Positions 60,690 through 64,000 of a stretch of 64,000 nt of DNA are shown here, piece by piece (the first letter of the stretch is position 1; each line of letters opens with the position of its first letter). A model generated the notes under the pieces. The model saw only the letters and a program-made list of their open reading frames with translations. It was not told the origin of the DNA and did not search any database. The DNA is from Desertimonas flava. GTDB lineage: Bacteria > Actinomycetota > Acidimicrobiia > Acidimicrobiales > Ilumatobacteraceae. Where the stretch lies: NCBI RefSeq assembly GCF_003426815.1, contig NZ_QKYK01000013.1, positions 1-64,000 of the forward strand, written 5' to 3'. The translations under genes and the position numbers were made by a program.

Positions 60690-61745
60690 GTGAACCCCCG
60701 AAACCCCCTCATCGTTGCGTCGCTCGCGCTCGGCGTGCTGGCCCTGGCCCCCAACCCAGTCGGGGCGGCGGTCGACCCTCCCTCGCCGGCCACCGGGCAT
60801 GCCGCGGTGGTCACTCAGGGGGTCGTGGACTTCGCCGAGGGTGCGTTCAGCTGGCAGCTCACCACGGTCCCGGTCACGTCGGCTCCGACGCCGCTCGACG
60901 CGTCCGCTCCGGCGTTCGTGCTGTCGAGCGGCGCAGCAGCCGTCGTCGTGGACGGCGATGCCGGCCCGGTGGCCAGACTCGCACCTGGCGAGGCGGTCTT
61001 CCGGCCGGCCGGTGCTCCGACCGCCCTCCACACAGCCGCGCCGGCCGGCGCAACGGCGGTGATCGTCTCGGCCGCCGCTGGCGCCGGCGACGGGTCGGCG
61101 ACGTTCACGCCGGGGGCGTCGACGCGGGACGTCGACCTCGTCCGCGACGTGCTCAACACCAACGAGGCACTCGTCTTGCGGGCCGAGGTCTCGGCGCTCG
61201 TCGTGGTGACGGCGGGCGAGGTGTCGGCCGGCGGTGTCCCCGTCACCGCCGGGTCCTCGACCGCGATCACGGGCGACGTCACGTTGATCAACACGGCCGG
61301 TCAGCCGGCCACGGTCTTCGTCGCCGTGATCGGTGCGACCCTCGGCGATGTCGCCGAACCGGCTGCGACGGCACCCACCGACACGCAGGCGCCCGCCGCG
61401 ACCAACGCCCCGGCCGCTCCTCCGGCCCCGGCGCCCGAGGACCCGCCGGCCACCGATGCCCCACCTGAGACCGAGCCGGCACCGCCGGCGACCGAGCCCG
61501 AACCGGAGCCGGAGCCGGAGCTGGATCCGATGGGCGACGCCGACGGCGACGGGCTGCTCAACAGCGACGAGGCCGGTTTCGGTTCCGACCCCTTCGACTC
61601 GGACACCGACAATGACGGCTTGACCGATGGGGTCGATCGCGGGAACGGATGCAGCCCGACCTCCTATGACACCGACGGCGACGGCTTCTCCGACGGTTCG
61701 GAGGTCAATGCCGGAACCAACTGCGCCGTCGCCAACAACGGATGA
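60690..61745 (+). CDS. Secreted cupin-like protein with C-terminal TSP3-type calcium repeats
   Basis: A 351-residue exported protein, paralogous to the one at 16527. Signal peptide NPLIVASLALGVLALAPNPVGA. The beta-rich module (about 35-225) aligns with the paralogue: QGVVDFAEGAFSWQL, LAPGEAVFRPAGAP, DVDLVRDVLNTNEALVLRAEV and SALVVVTAGEVSAGG. A Pro/Ala/Glu/Thr linker follows, then thrombospondin-type-3-like DxDxDG calcium repeats from about residue 282 (DADGDGLLNSDE, DSDTDNDGLTDG, DTDGDGFSDG), with a final cysteine pair. Start GTG 60690, with TACGGT ending 8 nt upstream. Confidence 0.75.
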   Translation: MNPRNPLIVASLALGVLALAPNPVGAAVDPPSPATGHAAVVTQGVVDFAEGAFSWQLTTVPVTSAPTPLDASAPAFVLSSGAAAVVVDGDAGPVARLAPGEAVFRPAGAPTALHTAAPAGATAVIVSAAAGAGDGSATFTPGASTRDVDLVRDVLNTNEALVLRAEVSALVVVTAGEVSAGGVPVTAGSSTAITGDVTLINTAGQPATVFVAVIGATLGDVAEPAATAPTDTQAPAATNAPAAPPAPAPEDPPATDAPPETEPAPPATEPEPEPEPELDPMGDADGDGLLNSDEAGFGSDPFDSDTDNDGLTDGVDRGNGCSPTSYDTDGDGFSDGSEVNAGTNCAVANNG

Positions 61746-61806
61746 ACAACAGCCGCCCGGCGTGACGGCCTCGGTCGTCGCGAGATCGGCGGCTACGGTC
61801 CCGGCC

Positions 61807-62970
61807 GTGACGGACACAGGGGCCGCAACGATCGCGGACATGGCCGCCGACATGATCGAGCGGGGTGTGCGCCGCGTCCACGTGCTTGCGTGGCGTGATC
61901 TCGACGACGACGATGCGGGGGGTTCAGAGGTCCACGCCGACGAGTTCATGCGGCGGTGGGCCGCCGCGGGCCTCGAGATCACCCACCGCACGTCGGCGGC
62001 CGTGGGTCGCCCTCCGGAGGCCGACCGCAACGGCTACCACGTCGTGCGCAGGGGCAGCCGGTACAGCGTGTTCCCCCGCACCGCCGTCGCCGAGGTGCTC
62101 GGGCGGATGGGGCCGTTCGACGCCCTCGTGGAGATCTGGAACGGGGTGCCGTGGTTCTCGCCCGTGTGGTGCCGCCGGCCGCGGATCACGGTCCTCCACC
62201 ACGTGCACGGACCGATGTGGGACCAGATCCTTCCCCGGCCCCTTGCCGGACTCGGGCGAGCCCTCGAGGCGCGGCTGGCGCCGCCCTTCTACCGTCGGAC
62301 GTCGGTGGTCACGCCGTCGGAAGCGACGCGCGACGAGTTGATCGGGCTCGGCTTCCGTCCCGATCGCGTGACGGCCGTGCACAACGGGGTCGACCCCTTC
62401 TTCTCGCCCGGCCCGGAGCGATCGCCGACTCCACTGGTCGTGGCCGTCGGACGCTTCGCGCCCGTCAAGCGATTCGAGGTGACGATCGCCGCCGCCGTCG
62501 AGGCTCGCCGCCACGTGCCTGAGCTCCGCCTCCGCCTCGTCGGCGACGGACCGCTCCGCGGCGAGCTCGAGCGACTGGTCGCGTCACACGGGGCCGGCGA
62601 CTGGGTCACGTTCACGGGGCGCGTGGCCGGCGAGCGGCTGCGGGACGAGTACCGCCGCGCCTGGGTGGTGGCGAGCGGCTCGCTCGCCGAGGGCTGGGGG
62701 CTCACCCTGACCGAGGCCGCGGCGTGCGGCACACCCGCCGTGGCGACCGACATCCCCGGGCACCGTTGCTCGGTGGTCGACGGCGTCACCGGCGTGCTGG
62801 CGTCGCCTGATGCGCTGGGAGCGGCGCTCACGGCGGTGCTGACCGATGGCGCCCGCCGTCAGTCGCTGGCCGACGCCGCTCTGGCCCGGGCGGCGATCCT
62901 CACGTGGGAGGCCTCGGCGACCGGCGTGCTGCGCGCGCTGCACGGCGAGGTCGCTCGCCAGCCGCACTGA
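61807..62970 (+). CDS. GT4-family glycosyltransferase
   Basis: A 387-residue GT-B enzyme. N-terminal acceptor domain with RRVHVLAWRDLDDDDAGGSEVHADEFMRRW, and the C-terminal nucleotide-sugar domain with VVAVGRFAPVKRFEVTI, LRLVGDGPL, WVTFTGRV, and the E-x7-E loop SLAEGWGLTLTEAAACGTPAVAT. Likely acts at the inner leaflet. GTG 61807 with TACGGT ending 7 nt upstream; GTG 61762 is an alternative. It lies 61 bp after the TSP3 protein. Confidence 0.9.
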   Translation: MTDTGAATIADMAADMIERGVRRVHVLAWRDLDDDDAGGSEVHADEFMRRWAAAGLEITHRTSAAVGRPPEADRNGYHVVRRGSRYSVFPRTAVAEVLGRMGPFDALVEIWNGVPWFSPVWCRRPRITVLHHVHGPMWDQILPRPLAGLGRALEARLAPPFYRRTSVVTPSEATRDELIGLGFRPDRVTAVHNGVDPFFSPGPERSPTPLVVAVGRFAPVKRFEVTIAAAVEARRHVPELRLRLVGDGPLRGELERLVASHGAGDWVTFTGRVAGERLRDEYRRAWVVASGSLAEGWGLTLTEAAACGTPAVATDIPGHRCSVVDGVTGVLASPDALGAALTAVLTDGARRQSLADAALARAAILTWEASATGVLRALHGEVARQPH

Positions 62971-62985
62971 GCCGGCGCTCGAGGC

Positions 62986-63315
62986 TCAGCAGGAGCTGAC
63001 TGGGCTGAGGACGTCGCCGACGCCGGCGGCGAACTGCGTACCGCTCGGGATCGCTATCGACTCGCCGACGTTGGGGAGGTTGCCGACGTCGTCGGTCGTC
63101 ACCGGTACGTCGACGAAGGCGATGAGTGTCCCAGGGGCTCCGGCCCCACTGCGGTAGAAGGTGACGACGTAGTCGTTGTTCGGTAGGAAGCCGGAGAGCG
63201 AAGCGTTGACGTAGCACTGAGAGCTCTGGGGGGATTCCGAGAACGACACGGCGACCCGAGGTTCGGTCGAACCTTCGGTCGCCGGCATTGCCACACTGTC
63301 ACCCACGTCGTTCAC
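62986..63315 (-). CDS. Hypothetical beta-rich protein, probably extracytoplasmic domain
   Basis: A 109-residue protein with no recognised family. Sequence is strand-rich: EPRVAVSFSESPQSSQCYVNASLSGFLPNNDYVVTFYRSGAGAPGTLIAFVDVPVTTDDVGNLPN..., ending VLSPVSSC, with two cysteines. That composition suits a secreted fold, yet no signal peptide is seen. GTG 63306 is better placed relative to the upstream GGAGGAGG than GTG 63315. It could be a truncated 3' part of a longer secreted protein or a separate cytoplasmic gene. Confidence 0.5.
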   Translation of the reverse strand: MNDVGDSVAMPATEGSTEPRVAVSFSESPQSSQCYVNASLSGFLPNNDYVVTFYRSGAGAPGTLIAFVDVPVTTDDVGNLPNVGESIAIPSGTQFAAGVGDVLSPVSSC

Positions 63316-63377
63316 CCTCCTCCGTCCAGCGGCCCACGTGCTGGTCGTGGCGCGAGTGTACCGCGCTCATCTGAGCG

Positions 63378-64000
63378 TCAGCGGCGGCGGTGAAGAGCAG
63401 GGGAGTAGCGCACGATGCACACGAGGGCCCACAGGCCGTCGCGCCAGCCGATCTTCTTGCCCTCTTCGTAGGTTCGCCCGTCGTATGAGATGCCCACCTC
63501 GTAGAGCCGCCAACGGCCTCCGGCCACCTTGGCGGTGATCTCCGGCTCGATGCCGAAGCGGTCCTCGCGCAGCTCGATCGACTCCAGGACCTCGCGTCGG
63601 AAGGCCTTGTAACAGCTCTCCATGTCGGTGAGGTTGAGGTCGGTGAACATGTTGGACAGCAGCGTGAGCAGCCGGTTGCCGAGCGAGTGCCAGAAGTACA
63701 GCACCCGGTGCGGCCGCCCCGTGAGGAACCGCGATCCGAACACGACGTCGGCGACGCCCCGCTCGAGCGGCTCGAGCATCAGGCCGTACTCCCTCGGGTC
63801 GTATTCGAGGTCGGCGTCCTGCACGATCACGTACTCGCCGCGCACGGTGGCGAACGCGGTCCGCAGCGACGCGCCCTTGCCACGGTTGCGGCCGTGCTCG
63901 AGGACGCGTACCCGCTCGTCGGTGACCGATCGGAGCACGTCGACCGTGCCGTCGGAGGAGCCGTCGTCGACCACCACGACCTCGGCCACCCACGGCGACT
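63378..64000 (-). CDS. GT2-family glycosyltransferase (5' end beyond window)
   Basis: A dolichol-phosphate-mannose-synthase-like GT2. Visible residues start SPWVAEVVVVDDGSSDGT at the right edge, so the N-terminus is outside. Further motifs: HGRNRGKGASLRTAF, VIVQDADLEYDP (metal-binding DxD region), GSRFLTG, and ESCYKAFRRE. The stop is TGA at 63378-63380. It lies near the GT4 gene and may be part of a glycan cluster continuing to the right. Confidence 0.88.
   Translation of the reverse strand, partial: SPWVAEVVVVDDGSSDGTVDVLRSVTDERVRVLEHGRNRGKGASLRTAFATVRGEYVIVQDADLEYDPREYGLMLEPLERGVADVVFGSRFLTGRPHRVLYFWHSLGNRLLTLLSNMFTDLNLTDMESCYKAFRREVLESIELREDRFGIEPEITAKVAGGRWRLYEVGISYDGRTYEEGKKIGWRDGLWALVCIVRYSPALHRRR

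Overview
High-GC DNA (start codons often GTG, many ATGA/GTGA gene overlaps) from an actinobacterium. The gene content fits an Acidimicrobiia / Ilumatobacter-like relative (inference; the window has no rRNA to test it): helicase-less PriA, actinobacterial BTAD regulator, tandem wax-ester-synthase genes, a DprE1/DprE2/UbiA set and an AftD-like arabinofuranosyltransferase. No CRISPR array, rRNA operon, phage or intact insertion sequence is visible. Nearly every base is covered by about 49 plausible protein genes and two tRNAs; most other long reading frames are antisense or out-of-frame shadows caused by high GC.

Layout. 1-275: tandem 105-bp repeats with a GC-rich hairpin. 276-11.8 kb: housekeeping block (priA, rRNA-methyltransferase-like gene, def, fmt, ppdK, terC, dnaG, principal sigma factor). 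11.8-13.8 kb: a small mobile-DNA-scarred patch with an HTH/LAGLIDADG-like gene running into tRNA-Asn, a miniature inverted-repeat element that supplies a stop codon, and tRNA-Met(CAU) followed by a duplicated piece of its own 3' end. 13.8-24.3 kb: lipoprotein, acyl-CoA ligase, secreted TPGN-repeat protein, giant BTAD/AAA/TPR regulator, ECF sigma factor, EthD-like protein, arylamine N-acetyltransferase, MscS channel. 24.4-28.8 kb: a tightly coupled five-gene operon (HAD phosphatase, UbiA-type decaprenyl-phosphate phosphoribosyltransferase, class I methyltransferase, DprE1, DprE2) expected to make decaprenyl-phosphoryl-arabinose. 28.9-32.5 kb: two divergent multi-pass membrane proteins of GT-C type. 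33.4-40.8 kb: a lipid operon (two WS/DGAT acyltransferases, an RND/MMPL exporter, an acyl-CoA ligase). 41-45 kb: PepSY protein, OmpR-type two-component system, MFS exporter with a MerR-type promoter. 45-52.4 kb: VOC/pterin-dehydratase-like duplication protein, HSL-type esterase, an FMO operon (PF10118 protein, Baeyer-Villiger-type monooxygenase, SDR) with divergent TetR, and a GNAT protein. 52.4-60.6 kb: a five-gene coupled operon (small protein, GMC oxidoreductase, two NAD-dependent epimerases, AftD-like transferase). 60.7-64 kb: secreted cupin-like/TSP3 protein, GT4 and GT2 glycosyltransferases (the latter cut by the window edge).

How it fits together. The most coherent theme is envelope glycan assembly: the 24-29 kb operon should make the lipid-linked D-arabinofuranose donor that an AftD-type enzyme, encoded 24 kb away, would use. 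With further GT-C, GT4 and GT2 enzymes this suggests a D-arabinan-containing surface glycan in a lineage where arabinogalactan is not classically described. A second theme is storage or surface lipid (WS/DGAT, acyl-CoA ligases, RND exporter, FMO/esterase operon reminiscent of the mycobacterial mymA region).

Regulation visible in sequence: a leaderless architecture (TANNNT about 6-10 nt before the start codon) recurs at about ten genes; a MerR-type 19-bp-spacer promoter precedes the MFS gene; a TetR operator candidate sits at 50.77 kb; 11-bp-phased direct repeats lie between the PepSY gene and the response regulator; and a family of CTGACGG/CCGTCAG hairpins closes several transcription units.
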